Shown here: piece after piece, positions 8,008 through 17,521 of the stretch | Position numbering within the stretch: position 1 is the stretch's first letter | Layout of the letters: each line of letters opens with the position of its first letter | Source of the DNA: Acetivibrio cellulolyticus CD2 | GTDB lineage: Bacteria > Bacillota > Clostridia > Acetivibrionales > Acetivibrionaceae | DNA length: 64,000 nt | Direction: 5' to 3' | Assembly (NCBI RefSeq): GCF_000179595.2 | Contig: NZ_JH556658.1 | Location: 1-64,000, forward strand | Notes under the pieces: model-generated | What the model was told of the DNA's origin: nothing | Seen by the model: the letters and a program-made list of their open reading frames with translations, nothing else | The model's database searches: none | Position numbers and translations under genes: made by a program

Positions 8008-9423
8008 ATGGGTACAAGCAAAAAAGAATTAAGGATTAGGGAAATTGCATTGGAAATACTAAATGATATTACTGAGAATGGTTCGAATTCTAACTTGGTT
8101 TTATCCAATTATTTTAACAAGTACACATTAGATATAAATGATGAAATATTTATTACATCACTTGTACTAGGTACGTTGAGATTGAAAGTTAGTATACAGT
8201 ATGCTATAGAAGTGCCAAAAAAGATTGCTAAAAAAATTTCTCCTTGTATCATGAATATTTTAAGACTGGGTGTTTATGAGCATTTTTATGGGGATGTCAT
8301 TCCTAACCCTGATGAAAGCTTTACTTCATATACTGGTAATGAACCATATAGGATTGAGAAACCTAAATGTAAGTATATTAATGAATATGTAAGGATAGCT
8401 GAAAAATGCGGACAACGCTCAGGGGCTCTTGTAGTTGAGGCAGTTTTAAGCAGACTTTGCGGTTTGCTTTGGCAGTATTTTAATGATCGTTCGTTTGAAG
8501 CAGAATTGTTATCATCTAAATATTCTTTCCCTATACATTTAGTAGATAAATGGTTAAATAATTATGGATCGGATTTTACTGAAGACCTTTTAAAAAAGCT
8601 TAATACGCCTGCAAAATTATGTATTAGACCAAACAGCTTAAAAATTTCTAAAAATGAACTAATGGATGTTTTAATAAATGAGGAAATTGACTTTGAGGAA
8701 GGATTTATAACTGATGAAGCGTTATTAATTAACAGTACGCAACCTTTAGATACTTTAGAAAGCTTTAAAAAAGGCTATTATCAAGTTCAGGATGAAAGTT
8801 CTATATTGGTTTCTAAGATTCTAAATCCAAGATCTGGAGAAAATGTACTAGAGGTTTGTGTTGGTACACAAGGTGATAAAACTACACATTGTGCTCAACT
8901 TATGAACAATATCGGTAAAATTTTAACTGTCGATATAAACCCTCAAAAGCTTTGTTTAACCAGACAAAACTGTTGTAGGTTTGGTGCAACAATAGTAGAT
9001 TTAATGGAGTATGATTGCCTTGTGTACAATAAGGATTGGAATAATGTATTTGATAAGGTTTTAGTATCTGCTCCGAGTTATGAGTATGGAATAATTAGGA
9101 GAAATCCAGAAAAAAAGTATTCTTCGGATTATTATAATCTTTCAAAATTAGTAGATATTCAAAGCAACCTGCTTAGAAATTCGTCAAATTATTTAAAATG
9201 TGGTGGTGTCTTAGTCTATTATACCAACACTTTTGAAGTTGAAGAAAATTTACTAAGCATAAATTGTTTCTTGGAAAATAATAAAGATTTCGTTTTAGAT
9301 GAAATAGTTGAAGTGGATACTAGAAAATTTGATCAGCCTCCCCAACAAGGATTTTTGCAGATATTTCCTAATGCATGTCTTATGGATGGGTGTTTTATAG
9401 CTAAAATGAGAAGAAAGAGCTAG
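8008..9423 (+). CDS. RsmB-like (16S rRNA m5C methyltransferase) paralogue lacking both catalytic cysteines
   Basis: A 471-residue protein with the RsmB layout: an N-terminal NusB-like helical domain (about 1-150), an RNA-binding/linker region (PAKLCIRPNSLK) and a Rossmann-type methyltransferase domain. RsmB makes m5C967 in 16S rRNA with two cysteines, one in motif IV (DAPCSG) and one in motif VI (YSTC). Here motif IV reads SAPSYEYG with Ser357, and motif VI reads YYTNTF with Asn407, so both are lost. The SAM loop is also altered (EVCVGTQGDKTTH in place of DxCAAPGGKTTH). The fold seems kept, since QVQDESS and the D of VDINPQK are present. I infer a non-methylating RNA-binding protein. The start at 8008 uses GTGGAG upstream. 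Confidence 0.75.
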   Translation: MGTSKKELRIREIALEILNDITENGSNSNLVLSNYFNKYTLDINDEIFITSLVLGTLRLKVSIQYAIEVPKKIAKKISPCIMNILRLGVYEHFYGDVIPNPDESFTSYTGNEPYRIEKPKCKYINEYVRIAEKCGQRSGALVVEAVLSRLCGLLWQYFNDRSFEAELLSSKYSFPIHLVDKWLNNYGSDFTEDLLKKLNTPAKLCIRPNSLKISKNELMDVLINEEIDFEEGFITDEALLINSTQPLDTLESFKKGYYQVQDESSILVSKILNPRSGENVLEVCVGTQGDKTTHCAQLMNNIGKILTVDINPQKLCLTRQNCCRFGATIVDLMEYDCLVYNKDWNNVFDKVLVSAPSYEYGIIRRNPEKKYSSDYYNLSKLVDIQSNLLRNSSNYLKCGGVLVYYTNTFEVEENLLSINCFLENNKDFVLDEIVEVDTRKFDQPPQQGFLQIFPNACLMDGCFIAKMRRKS

Positions 9424-9487
9424 TGAGATATTTGGTAATATATGAAGTGAAGAAGTAAATAATCTATCTTATTTAAGGAGCTGTGTT

Positions 9488-10387
9488 ATGGAGAATATAA
9501 AAATAAATGGCAAATCATACGAATATGTTGTTAATTATAAAAACAATGATGAACTAAGGAACAGTTTTAATAGCCTGGCAAGAAAAACATATGAATTTGA
9601 TTTTGAAGACTGGTATCAAAATGGGTATTGGAGTGATAGATATATTCCTTATTCAATAGCGGATGGCAACAATATAGTTTCAAATTTATCTTTAAATGTC
9701 ATTGATTTTTTTGTAATGGGAGAAAAAAGGACATATTTACAAATAGGTACTGTTATGACGGATAAAGAATATAGAAACCAAGGATTGAGCAGATTTCTTA
9801 TGGAAAAGGTATTAGAGGAATGGAGAGGTAGATGCGATCTAATATATCTTTTTGCCAATGATAGTGTTCTTGATTTTTACCCTAAATTTGGTTTTGATTC
9901 TGCGCAAGAGTATCAATACTCAAAAGAAATATACTCAGAAAGTGTTACATCTGATTATATAAAAATGAACATGTCAGATGAAAAAAATAAAGGATTTCTT
10001 TTTAACAAAGTCAACCAATCATTACATTTTTCACAGTTGTCAATGAATGATAATCCTGGCCTTGTAATGTTTTATTGTACGTCATTTATGGACCAAAATG
10101 TTTACTATATTAAAGCGTTTGATGCCATTGTTATTGCAGAATTCAATGATAATATACTGTATATAAATGACATTTTTTGTGAAAAAGAAGTTCAACTAAA
10201 TGATATAATTGCATCGATGGTAAATAAGGAAATAAAAAAAGTGGTTTTAGGATTTACACCTAAAGATACAGTGTCATTTGATGAAACATTATTAAAACAA
10301 GAAGACACAACCCTATTTATACTTGACGATAAATGGGGCATATTTGATAACAAAAAAATCATGTTTCCTGTTTTATCACACGCATAG
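9488..10387 (+). CDS. GNAT-family N-acetyltransferase, two-domain type
   Basis: A 299-residue acetyltransferase. The N-terminal GNAT domain has a CoA-loop motif A, IGTVMTDKEYRNQGLSRFLM (about 82-101), then a motif B helix and YPKFGFDSAQEYQYSK near residue 135. The C-terminal half (about 150-299) is a second domain seen in a family of clostridial GNAT proteins; it has no catalytic motif that I can name. The substrate is unknown. The start is supported by AAGGAG nine nucleotides upstream. A strong bidirectional terminator follows, so the gene is probably monocistronic or the end of the preceding unit. Confidence 0.78.
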   Translation: MENIKINGKSYEYVVNYKNNDELRNSFNSLARKTYEFDFEDWYQNGYWSDRYIPYSIADGNNIVSNLSLNVIDFFVMGEKRTYLQIGTVMTDKEYRNQGLSRFLMEKVLEEWRGRCDLIYLFANDSVLDFYPKFGFDSAQEYQYSKEIYSESVTSDYIKMNMSDEKNKGFLFNKVNQSLHFSQLSMNDNPGLVMFYCTSFMDQNVYYIKAFDAIVIAEFNDNILYINDIFCEKEVQLNDIIASMVNKEIKKVVLGFTPKDTVSFDETLLKQEDTTLFILDDKWGIFDNKKIMFPVLSHA

Positions 10388-10394
10388 TAGATGT

Positions 10395-10459
10395 AGAATA
10401 TGCTAAAAAGTATGCTATTTTCATAAAAGTCATAAATAGCATACTTTTTAGCATATTCT
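10395..10459. terminator. Bidirectional rho-independent terminator
   Basis: Perfect inverted repeat of 26 nt, 10395-10420 with 10434-10459, with a 13-nt loop. The arms contain AAAAAGTATGCTA and its complement TAGCATACTTTTT, giving a U-tract on either strand. It lies between the convergent GNAT and GH77 genes. Confidence 0.9.
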
Positions 10460-10501
10460 TTTGTTACAGAAGCAATTCTTTCTCATTTCCCATTTCTTAT
10501 A

Positions 10502-12706
10502 TTAGGGCAATTCATATACTATAAAATGATGATCAGTCTTTTGGGGCAGCTCTACATAAATATGCCACAGCATTTCTTCACCTGTTCGATAGTATAATTG
10601 CATATCAGCATTTGATGACGCAATGTCCACAAGCTTATACTTCTTATTATGTTTTATCACATGCCTAAATTCTGTTGGAAGTTCAATTGTACCAATTTGC
10701 TTGTCCCCGGTAAGATTGGAAATTACCATTTCCAGTACAGGTACATCCTTTCCGTGATGTCGAAATAATTCCCATTTCTTATTTACAGGATTTTGATATA
10801 GGAGTTTTCGGCCAGGTGTTATGTGTGCAATCCATGTAAAGAAGTTACCGTGTTCAACCAATCTTTCAGGATAATCAAAAGGTTGATCAGCCCTGGTAAA
10901 AATCTTTTGGAGCTGATTTTTATATGGCTCAAGTTTGTGAATGGGCGGCAAAATTCTACTGAAATTTTTATTCTCATTTCCAACTCCAGATGTAGATCCG
11001 GCAATATTGAGATTGAAATCCTCATTAACCCCTACTTCTTGCGGAAACAAGAGGGCAAAAATGTCCTGAAGAGGTATAGTAACAGTTTCTGCAGAAGAGG
11101 TCATAAAAACTTCCAGCATGGCAATACCCATTTGAGGAGTAATGTCTTGTGGGTTTAAGGGTGTTTGATTAGGGGTTGTAAGAATTCCAAACTGCTGGCT
11201 TAAAAAGTTTGCTATTTTGTGCTCCGGGTATCTAAAATCATTTAAATAAACATTCCCCCTCTGTCCGCAAAGGATCTGGATAATGGTAGGGAGGTCATGA
11301 GTTGATAAGAACAACTCCGTATTTTCGGGAAGTGTTTGATGATTTTGATATTGACCGCATATGTTTTTATGAGGAGCAACATACATCTCAGGAATTGGAT
11401 GACCATTTTTTTTCATCCTTCGGATGGCTTCCTCAACAGCACTCTGCCTTGGTATATCCCCCAAGGTTTCTCCTCCAACCTCAAGTCCATGCTTTAAAGC
11501 AATCTGAATGATTTTTTCAACATTTTTAACTTTATGAATTCGGTCAGAGGGATCAATTTCATATCTGCCATGATCGTTATGATCTCCACGTCTCATGATA
11601 TACTGGGTTGCATAACCACACATATGATCTAGAAACAAAATATCTATATACTGCGAAAGATATTTGATTCGATCATTCATCAGTTCATAATAAGCTTCCC
11701 CCTCTGTAATATAGGGTGGAATATGCCAATTTTGCCCGTTATCGGTTCCGATTTCATATTCAATATTAAACGCCTTGCCCTGAAGACCCCAAACATCGCC
11801 GCTGGCAGACGGATCGATCCCAAATGCAATATTAACTTCACGTTTTAATCCTAACTCCCTATATAAATCCTTTATCAAAAGCTGCTGCTCATGGATGCAG
11901 AACTGGCTGTATTGATAAGCTTCAATCTCGTCAGTATAAAGTTCTGCCAGCCTTTTGACAGCTTCACTCTCTGGATTTTGGTATTCCTTAGGCCAGGTTC
12001 TGAAATCAGGCTCTGCGTCCACATAGGTATTTAAGACCTTTGATTGGACAATAGAGAAAACGGCATTTCTTCTTAACTGAACTTTGTATTGATCAACATA
12101 TTTTTGATAAGCCTCAGCCCGTTCAGAATGAGGATCCAAACGAACATGGTTCAAAAACTTCTTAGAAGCTTTGCTAAGAATTACTTTTCGTGCTTCACGG
12201 TGTATATCGAAATCACAACACAAGTCTTTTTCATAGGTGACAGACCTTTTAGGAATCATGGACAGTAACTCGGGATCTTCCTGCACTTCGGGAACTAGCT
12301 CTAAAACCAGATAATCCAGTTCCAGTCCAAATGAAGAAGAAGAAAAAGGACTTGTAGTACTTTGGTGTTTCTGAGTAAAGGGAAGTTCTGCAATATCAGT
12401 TACACCAATGTCACTTAAAAAATGCATGATATAGGTCAAATCTTCAAGATTACCTGCATAATCCCGCTTAGTTAAAAAGGCTAAGGCGGTTTTTATGGCA
12501 GCCAGCTTAAGATTTGGATCAAGGTTTATATTTTTTAAAACCGTTTCTCCAGTATCAGGCTCTAGACAGATTGAGTCCGGGAATATCGCCATCAGAATCT
12601 TAATCACATCATTAAACCTAGTAAAACTTGAAGATGAATTGGCTGCAAATACCGGGACTATTACTTTTGATCTTTTCTTATATAAAGATAGAGATGCTTT
12701 TTCCAT
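10502..12706 (-). CDS. malQ: Divergent 4-alpha-glucanotransferase (GH77, amylomaltase)
   Basis: A 734-residue cytoplasmic enzyme with no signal peptide. GH77 disproportionates maltodextrins by transferring glucan segments. The recognisable sites are IDPSASGDVWGLQG (residues about 298-310), the nucleophile segment ILFLDHMCGY with Asp360 in place of the usual RIDHFRG, the acid/base segment GGETLGDIP with Glu413, and the third carboxylate in LSTHDLPTI (Asp471). All three catalytic acids are kept, but the motifs differ from the classical ones, and the protein is longer than the roughly 500-residue bacterial type, with about 200 extra N-terminal residues. GGGGGT precedes the ATG at 12706. No other maltodextrin gene lies nearby. 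The substrate may differ from that of typical MalQ. Confidence 0.78.
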   Translation of the reverse strand: MEKASLSLYKKRSKVIVPVFAANSSSSFTRFNDVIKILMAIFPDSICLEPDTGETVLKNINLDPNLKLAAIKTALAFLTKRDYAGNLEDLTYIMHFLSDIGVTDIAELPFTQKHQSTTSPFSSSSFGLELDYLVLELVPEVQEDPELLSMIPKRSVTYEKDLCCDFDIHREARKVILSKASKKFLNHVRLDPHSERAEAYQKYVDQYKVQLRRNAVFSIVQSKVLNTYVDAEPDFRTWPKEYQNPESEAVKRLAELYTDEIEAYQYSQFCIHEQQLLIKDLYRELGLKREVNIAFGIDPSASGDVWGLQGKAFNIEYEIGTDNGQNWHIPPYITEGEAYYELMNDRIKYLSQYIDILFLDHMCGYATQYIMRRGDHNDHGRYEIDPSDRIHKVKNVEKIIQIALKHGLEVGGETLGDIPRQSAVEEAIRRMKKNGHPIPEMYVAPHKNICGQYQNHQTLPENTELFLSTHDLPTIIQILCGQRGNVYLNDFRYPEHKIANFLSQQFGILTTPNQTPLNPQDITPQMGIAMLEVFMTSSAETVTIPLQDIFALLFPQEVGVNEDFNLNIAGSTSGVGNENKNFSRILPPIHKLEPYKNQLQKIFTRADQPFDYPERLVEHGNFFTWIAHITPGRKLLYQNPVNKKWELFRHHGKDVPVLEMVISNLTGDKQIGTIELPTEFRHVIKHNKKYKLVDIASSNADMQLYYRTGEEMLWHIYVELPQKTDHHFIVYELP

Positions 12707-13056
12707 TTGCTACCCCCAGAGGCATATTTATATTGCTAATAGCCATTCAATATTAATAGTCATTATTATATATCGTAATTTATCTGCATAATCATTATAG
12801 TTGTTCATTATGTTTACAATACTCAAATTCAAATTAACATGATTATTTAATACTATACTTTATTTTATGCCTTGATTATATAAGTGATATATGTATTTTA
12901 TAATATCATGATACGCATTATATAGTCCAAGGTAATTCTTTTCAATTGTATATGCAAAACTCTAAATATTAATCTCTATGATATATTTGCAGTTATTATT
13001 ATTGGAGTTTTCAGATTATGCACTTTGAGCAAGCTTTTTAGAATCAAACAATAAAA
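12707..13056. other. AT-rich upstream region of malQ, no gene seen
   Basis: About 350 nt between the start of the GH77 gene and the terminator of the GH5 gene, both on the minus strand. It is very AT-rich with many stops in all frames. It presumably holds the malQ promoter, but I could not pick one confidently. Confidence 0.5.
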
Positions 13057-13088
13057 GAAAGGAACCATCTTGTGAAATGGCTCCTTTC
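13057..13088 (-). terminator. Terminator of the GH5 cellulase gene
   Basis: Read on the minus strand, GAAAGGAGCCAT pairs with ATGGTTCCTTTC (12 bp with one G-U pair, 8-nt loop), followed by TTTTATTG. It starts 21 nt after the GH5 stop codon. Confidence 0.85.
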
Positions 13089-13108
13089 CAACTCATCTGG
13101 GAATATGG

Positions 13109-14830
13109 TTAAACACTGAACTTGGTAATCATTCCTAGAAGATACATTCTCATAATTGCAAAGTCAAGTGAATTAATAGATTTGTCTCCATTCAAATCTC
13201 CAGCTTTTATATCATCCTCAGCAGGGAAGTCTTTTAGATTTCCCAATAGATAATTTCTCATTAAAGCAAAGTCAATTGAGTTAATTGATCCATTACCATC
13301 AACATCGCCTGGCTTTACATCTGAAGCTGTTGGTGTAGGTGTTACAATGGCAGTAGGTGTTACAATAGAAGTAGGTGTTATTGATTTAGTAGGTGTAGCA
13401 GGAGTTTTTGTTGGGGTTGTTGAACCACCTTCTGGTAATGTTACACCATTACAACCCAATGGCACTTTATGATCCAAACCTTGGAATTTACCGTCTTCAT
13501 TTTTCCATAGAACAGGCAATAAATAATTGTCATACTTATTGTCATTCCATTTAAGGTCTCTTCCACCTTCAAATGGGGTTCCTTCGCCACGGGTAAATAA
13601 TCCGCCGGTATCAGCGGAATCAATATTTATGCACCATAACGTATGATGCATTTTATATTTGTTTTGTGAGATATAGTTTCTCATACATCTTAAATATTTA
13701 AGATTGGTACTAAGAAGTTTATCGCCACCTTCTGTAATACCGCCCCATTCACCAATCAGTAATGGAGATGTCCCATTTTCCATGAGATACGCCCAGTTGT
13801 CTCTCCAACATTGATCATATAGTATTTCTTGTGCTGTTTCATCATCAGCAGTAACAAAGTTGCCTGTAAACCAAGATTGCTCATAAACTAATGGACCATA
13901 ATCATGTGGTGAATAAACAAGCTGATCCTGATGTTCTCCAAGATCAATAGGATAATCTTTTACACCACGCAGGTTTCCGCCCCACCAGTTGCCATAGTAA
14001 TCGTTATTTCCTGTCCATGGACTTGTATCGAATGTTGCATCATCCCATTTACCGTCTTTAGGATACATTTCTACGCCTTCAACAAATATTAAGGCATTTG
14101 GATGTACCTTCATTATTGCTAATGCAGTTTCTTGAGCTGCTCTTTTCCAGTTGTTTGGATCATTAGAATCATCCCATATAGCGCATGAAGCCTTCATTTT
14201 GACATTACCGGTGTTTGTGTGAGGTTCGTTTTTAAGGTCAAAACCTATAATTGTATCATCATTTTTGTAATAGTTAGCTACCCAAACCCAAGCAGATTTA
14301 AATATTTCTTCTGTTATGGTTCCATTATACCAAAGTGGGTATATATGTCCCTGATTATCTGTTGTTGCACCGTGCACATCGAGTATAACTTTGATTCCAA
14401 CTTTTTTGAAGTTTTCCAGCATAAAATTGAAAAGTTCAAAGCTATTTAATCCTTCTAAAGCTTCATTATTAAAGCTTGTATCTGTTGACATAGGATATTG
14501 ACCTTTACTCCATGAATATAACAGATCTGTTGCGATTGGTATTCTGACTACATTTATGCCCTTATCCGCTACAATCTTTATATCTGCTAATATATCACTA
14601 TGATAAGAGTCTAAAAACATCATTTCCCTGCAGTTAAAGCCAAACCAGTTGGCACCAGTAATCCATACTTTATTGCCGTACTTATCAACAATATTGTTGC
14701 CTTCAACATGCAGCCAGTCATCATTTGGTTCAGCAACGGCAGTAGTTTCTGCGGATATTTGTGTGCCAGGTGTTATTAATAACGTTGCAAGCGTTACTAA
14801 TATTGTAGAAAAAATAATAGGTTTTTTCAT
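13109..14830 (-). CDS. Cellulosomal endoglucanase, GH5 with type I dockerin
   Basis: A 573-residue secreted enzyme that hydrolyses beta-1,4-glucan. It has a signal peptide (1 to about 27, KKP then a hydrophobic core), a GH5 (beta/alpha)8 domain (about 37-450) with acid/base Glu202 in DLKNEPH and nucleophile Glu361 in IGEWGG, a Thr/Pro linker (about 464-500), and a C-terminal dockerin (about 506-571) with two calcium-loop repeats, DVDGNGSINSIDF and DLNGDKSINSLDF. There is no carbohydrate-binding module, so it should rely on the cellulosome scaffold for targeting. The Ser-Ile/Ser-Leu pair at dockerin positions 10-11 matches that of the GH9 enzyme here. The domain order resembles single-domain GH5 cellulosomal endoglucanases. 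The start is supported by GGGAGGAGAAGG. Confidence 0.92.
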   Translation of the reverse strand: MKKPIIFSTILVTLATLLITPGTQISAETTAVAEPNDDWLHVEGNNIVDKYGNKVWITGANWFGFNCREMMFLDSYHSDILADIKIVADKGINVVRIPIATDLLYSWSKGQYPMSTDTSFNNEALEGLNSFELFNFMLENFKKVGIKVILDVHGATTDNQGHIYPLWYNGTITEEIFKSAWVWVANYYKNDDTIIGFDLKNEPHTNTGNVKMKASCAIWDDSNDPNNWKRAAQETALAIMKVHPNALIFVEGVEMYPKDGKWDDATFDTSPWTGNNDYYGNWWGGNLRGVKDYPIDLGEHQDQLVYSPHDYGPLVYEQSWFTGNFVTADDETAQEILYDQCWRDNWAYLMENGTSPLLIGEWGGITEGGDKLLSTNLKYLRCMRNYISQNKYKMHHTLWCINIDSADTGGLFTRGEGTPFEGGRDLKWNDNKYDNYLLPVLWKNEDGKFQGLDHKVPLGCNGVTLPEGGSTTPTKTPATPTKSITPTSIVTPTAIVTPTPTASDVKPGDVDGNGSINSIDFALMRNYLLGNLKDFPAEDDIKAGDLNGDKSINSLDFAIMRMYLLGMITKFSV

Positions 14831-15510
14831 TTCCTTCTCCTCCCAAATTAATTATTTAAAATAAAAATAATATACAATTAGAATTTTTATATATGGGGTT
14901 TATAAAATGAATGGAATTTAGTACTTAGATAATAATAGAAATAAATCAAGAATAATTTCGTAAAGAATGCAAAGCGATAAACATATTGCCCGATATATAT
15001 AATTTTTATGTAAGTGTAACAGTCACCCCCAGAAATTTGTTTAACAAGATTCTAAAATTTATAGTTTTATAAAATTATATGAACTTGCTATTAACATATT
15101 TTCCTTTATAATATCACATAATTTGCATAAATACAATAAACCAATAGATTTCTAAAGGATAAACATGCCTTAAGGACTTTTGTTGTTTTGTAAAAAAACG
15201 GGCAAATTGTTTTTGAACTTGCATTGGTGGATTAAATTAACTGTGATAAAGGGAGGAGTATTAAGTATAATGGTACCAGAATTGAATAAAGCATAGGGTT
15301 TGATTGGTTTTGGTGCTTTTTAGTACATTTTGTGGGAGAATTATTTGACTTTAATGAATGGTATGTTAGAATTGTTGTGAATATTTAATAAAACACAGTT
15401 TATATTGACATATGATAGTAAATCTCTTTCGCAGGAGGTTTATTTTTCTGAAGAGACTTATATCCTGTTATGTACAGTGCAAATACTTGGGAAGGATGGG
15501 ATGATATACG
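14831..15510. other. Long divergent intergenic region (GH5 gene/ltaS-like gene)
   Basis: About 680 nt of AT-rich DNA between divergent genes. It should hold promoters for both. A TTGACA at 15405 has no matching -10 at the usual distance. A strong GGGAGGAG at 15251 is followed after 13 nt by an ATG (15270) with only eight codons, so no gene is credited. I saw no riboswitch that I recognise. Confidence 0.45.
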
Positions 15511-17445
15511 GTGGAAACAGTGAATTTTAAGAGGTTAAAGACATCGTCTGAAAATACTTTGTTCAATATACCAAAAATGTATGTTAAAAGTGATATTAAA
15601 AATATCTTAATAGTTATTGGTTTGTCACTATGTTTATCAGTTATTGGAGCCCTTATTTCGTCTGCTTTTTCTTTGGATGTATTAATGCTCTATTTAACTC
15701 AACCGGTGTTGTTTTTATTAAACATGCTGCCTTTGACGCTGGTTATGCTTTGTATTTATTTTCTGACTTCAAGGATATGGATTTCATACATTGTGACGGG
15801 AAGTTTTTATTTTGTTGTTCAAGTAGTCAATTATTTTAAAATTAGTCTCCGACAGGAGCCTTTTGTGCCAGCAGACATATTGCTTGGAAATGAATCAACA
15901 AATGTAGTAAAGATCAACGAGTTACCGATAAATGGCGGATTGATTTTTCTGCTCGTTCTATTTTTGATTGTTGGTTTGGGCTTGTTTTTATTCTTAAAAT
16001 CGAAGCCGGTTGGATGGTTATATAAGGTAATTGGAGTTACGCTTTCTGTCATGCTATCCGTTGTTTTGTATAATACTTGTTATAAAAATGAAAAAATATA
16101 TGATAATTTTAAAGTGCATGGAACTATCTACTCCTCAGTAGATATAGTTAGATCAAGGGGATTTATTTATTCGTTTCTGATTAAGTCAAATTCATTAAAA
16201 CTGACATCACCGGAAGAATACTCAGTTGAAGAAGCTGAAAAGGTGATTGGAAATTACGAAACTGAAGAAGCAGTACAAGTTTCGAGCAATGTAAATGCAG
16301 ATAAAGAAGAGCCTCATGTTATTGCAATAATGAGTGAAGCTTTCTTTGATATTGATAGAATTCCAGGCATTAAGTTTGATGAGTTAAATAATCCCCTAAA
16401 GAATTTTAATAGGATTTGCGAAGAATCCTACCATGGTAAAATTGTTACATCTGTTTTTGGTGGAGGTACTTCATGCACCGAATTTGCATTCTTGACAGGT
16501 ACTTCGCTAAGTTTAGCGAACTGGACCGCAGATACGTATTCTGCGTATATTCGTAAGGATACTTTTTCGCTAACAAGATTATTAGAAAGCAAAGGCTACA
16601 AGACAACGGCATTGCATCCGGGTTATCCGTGGTTTTACAACAGGTTTAATGTATATGAGTACTTTGGATTTGACAATCGTTTTTTTGCTGATAACGTGAC
16701 TGAGAGGAGTACTAAGTCACTTACCGGGTATGTTTCAGATATGGATACTTATAAATTTTTGCTGAGTGATTTTAAAAATCATTTGGAGAAAAATCCTGAT
16801 AGTCCATATTTTAATTTTACAGTAACTATTGAAAACCATGGTCCATATGCAAATGAACCAATTGGCTATCCTGAGATATTGAAGCATAATAGTTCGATCA
16901 ATGAGGAGTATTATCAACTGGTAAATAATTATGTTGGAGGTCTCAGGCAAAATGATGAAGCTTTGGGATATTTGGTTGAACAATTGGAGAAATCCGGTGA
17001 ACCGGTAGTATTGGTGTATTTTGGAGATCACCTGCCATTTCTGGGAAATGACTTTGCAGGGTATAAGGCAATGAACTATAATGTCGGAACCTCGGGAAGT
17101 ATTGAAGAATATTTGAATACCTACGAAACCCCTTATTTTATTTGGAGTAATAAATCTGCAAAAGACTTGCTGAGGCAACAGGGCAAGGATGTACCTGTAG
17201 GCGAGGCGCCGTTAATAAGCTCAAATTATCTAAATACTGAACTACTTAATTATATTGGCATGAAAGACTGCGGGTATTTCGATTATCTCAATGAAAAAAA
17301 GTCTTCATTACCTGTAATTACTAATAGGTTCTATAAAACATGTGATGGTAAATTTACTGAAAACTTGTCTGATAAAGATAAGAAAACTGTATCCGAATAT
17401 CGTAACTTGCAATATTATATGTTGTTCGACAAAAAAGTTAAATAA
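15511..17445 (+). CDS. LtaS-like membrane phosphoglycerol/phosphoethanolamine transferase
   Basis: A 644-residue alkaline-phosphatase-superfamily (sulfatase fold) protein. Five hydrophobic segments occupy about residues 30-190, followed by an extracellular catalytic domain (about 265-600). Metal/active-site segments are IMSEAFFDI, FGGGTSCTEFAFLTG (Thr320 is the expected nucleophile), TIENHGPY and VYFGDHLPFLG, as in lipoteichoic acid synthase. It would move a phosphoglycerol-type group from a lipid to a glycan or glycolipid on the outer face. Whether it makes lipoteichoic acid or modifies another polymer cannot be told. It uses a GTG start at 15511 with AAGGATGGG upstream and is single-gene, with the hydrolase gene 76 nt downstream. 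Confidence 0.85.
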   Translation: METVNFKRLKTSSENTLFNIPKMYVKSDIKNILIVIGLSLCLSVIGALISSAFSLDVLMLYLTQPVLFLLNMLPLTLVMLCIYFLTSRIWISYIVTGSFYFVVQVVNYFKISLRQEPFVPADILLGNESTNVVKINELPINGGLIFLLVLFLIVGLGLFLFLKSKPVGWLYKVIGVTLSVMLSVVLYNTCYKNEKIYDNFKVHGTIYSSVDIVRSRGFIYSFLIKSNSLKLTSPEEYSVEEAEKVIGNYETEEAVQVSSNVNADKEEPHVIAIMSEAFFDIDRIPGIKFDELNNPLKNFNRICEESYHGKIVTSVFGGGTSCTEFAFLTGTSLSLANWTADTYSAYIRKDTFSLTRLLESKGYKTTALHPGYPWFYNRFNVYEYFGFDNRFFADNVTERSTKSLTGYVSDMDTYKFLLSDFKNHLEKNPDSPYFNFTVTIENHGPYANEPIGYPEILKHNSSINEEYYQLVNNYVGGLRQNDEALGYLVEQLEKSGEPVVLVYFGDHLPFLGNDFAGYKAMNYNVGTSGSIEEYLNTYETPYFIWSNKSAKDLLRQQGKDVPVGEAPLISSNYLNTELLNYIGMKDCGYFDYLNEKKSSLPVITNRFYKTCDGKFTENLSDKDKKTVSEYRNLQYYMLFDKKVK

Positions 17446-17521
17446 TGTTATTTGTGTATATTGGTTTATGATATAATTAAAAAGATGATTATTTATTTAG
17501 AAAGCAGGGGTGAGCTTTTTT

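Noticed and set aside
15251-15296. Small gene behind a strong Shine-Dalgarno in the GH5/ltaS-like intergenic region
   Set aside because: The ATG is 13 nt away and the frame closes after eight codons.
17424-17434. Possible Spo0A box (TTCGACAAA) before the hydrolase gene
   Set aside because: It lies in the last codons of the LtaS-like gene, and one 9-mer match is about what chance gives in 64 kb of AT-rich DNA on both strands.
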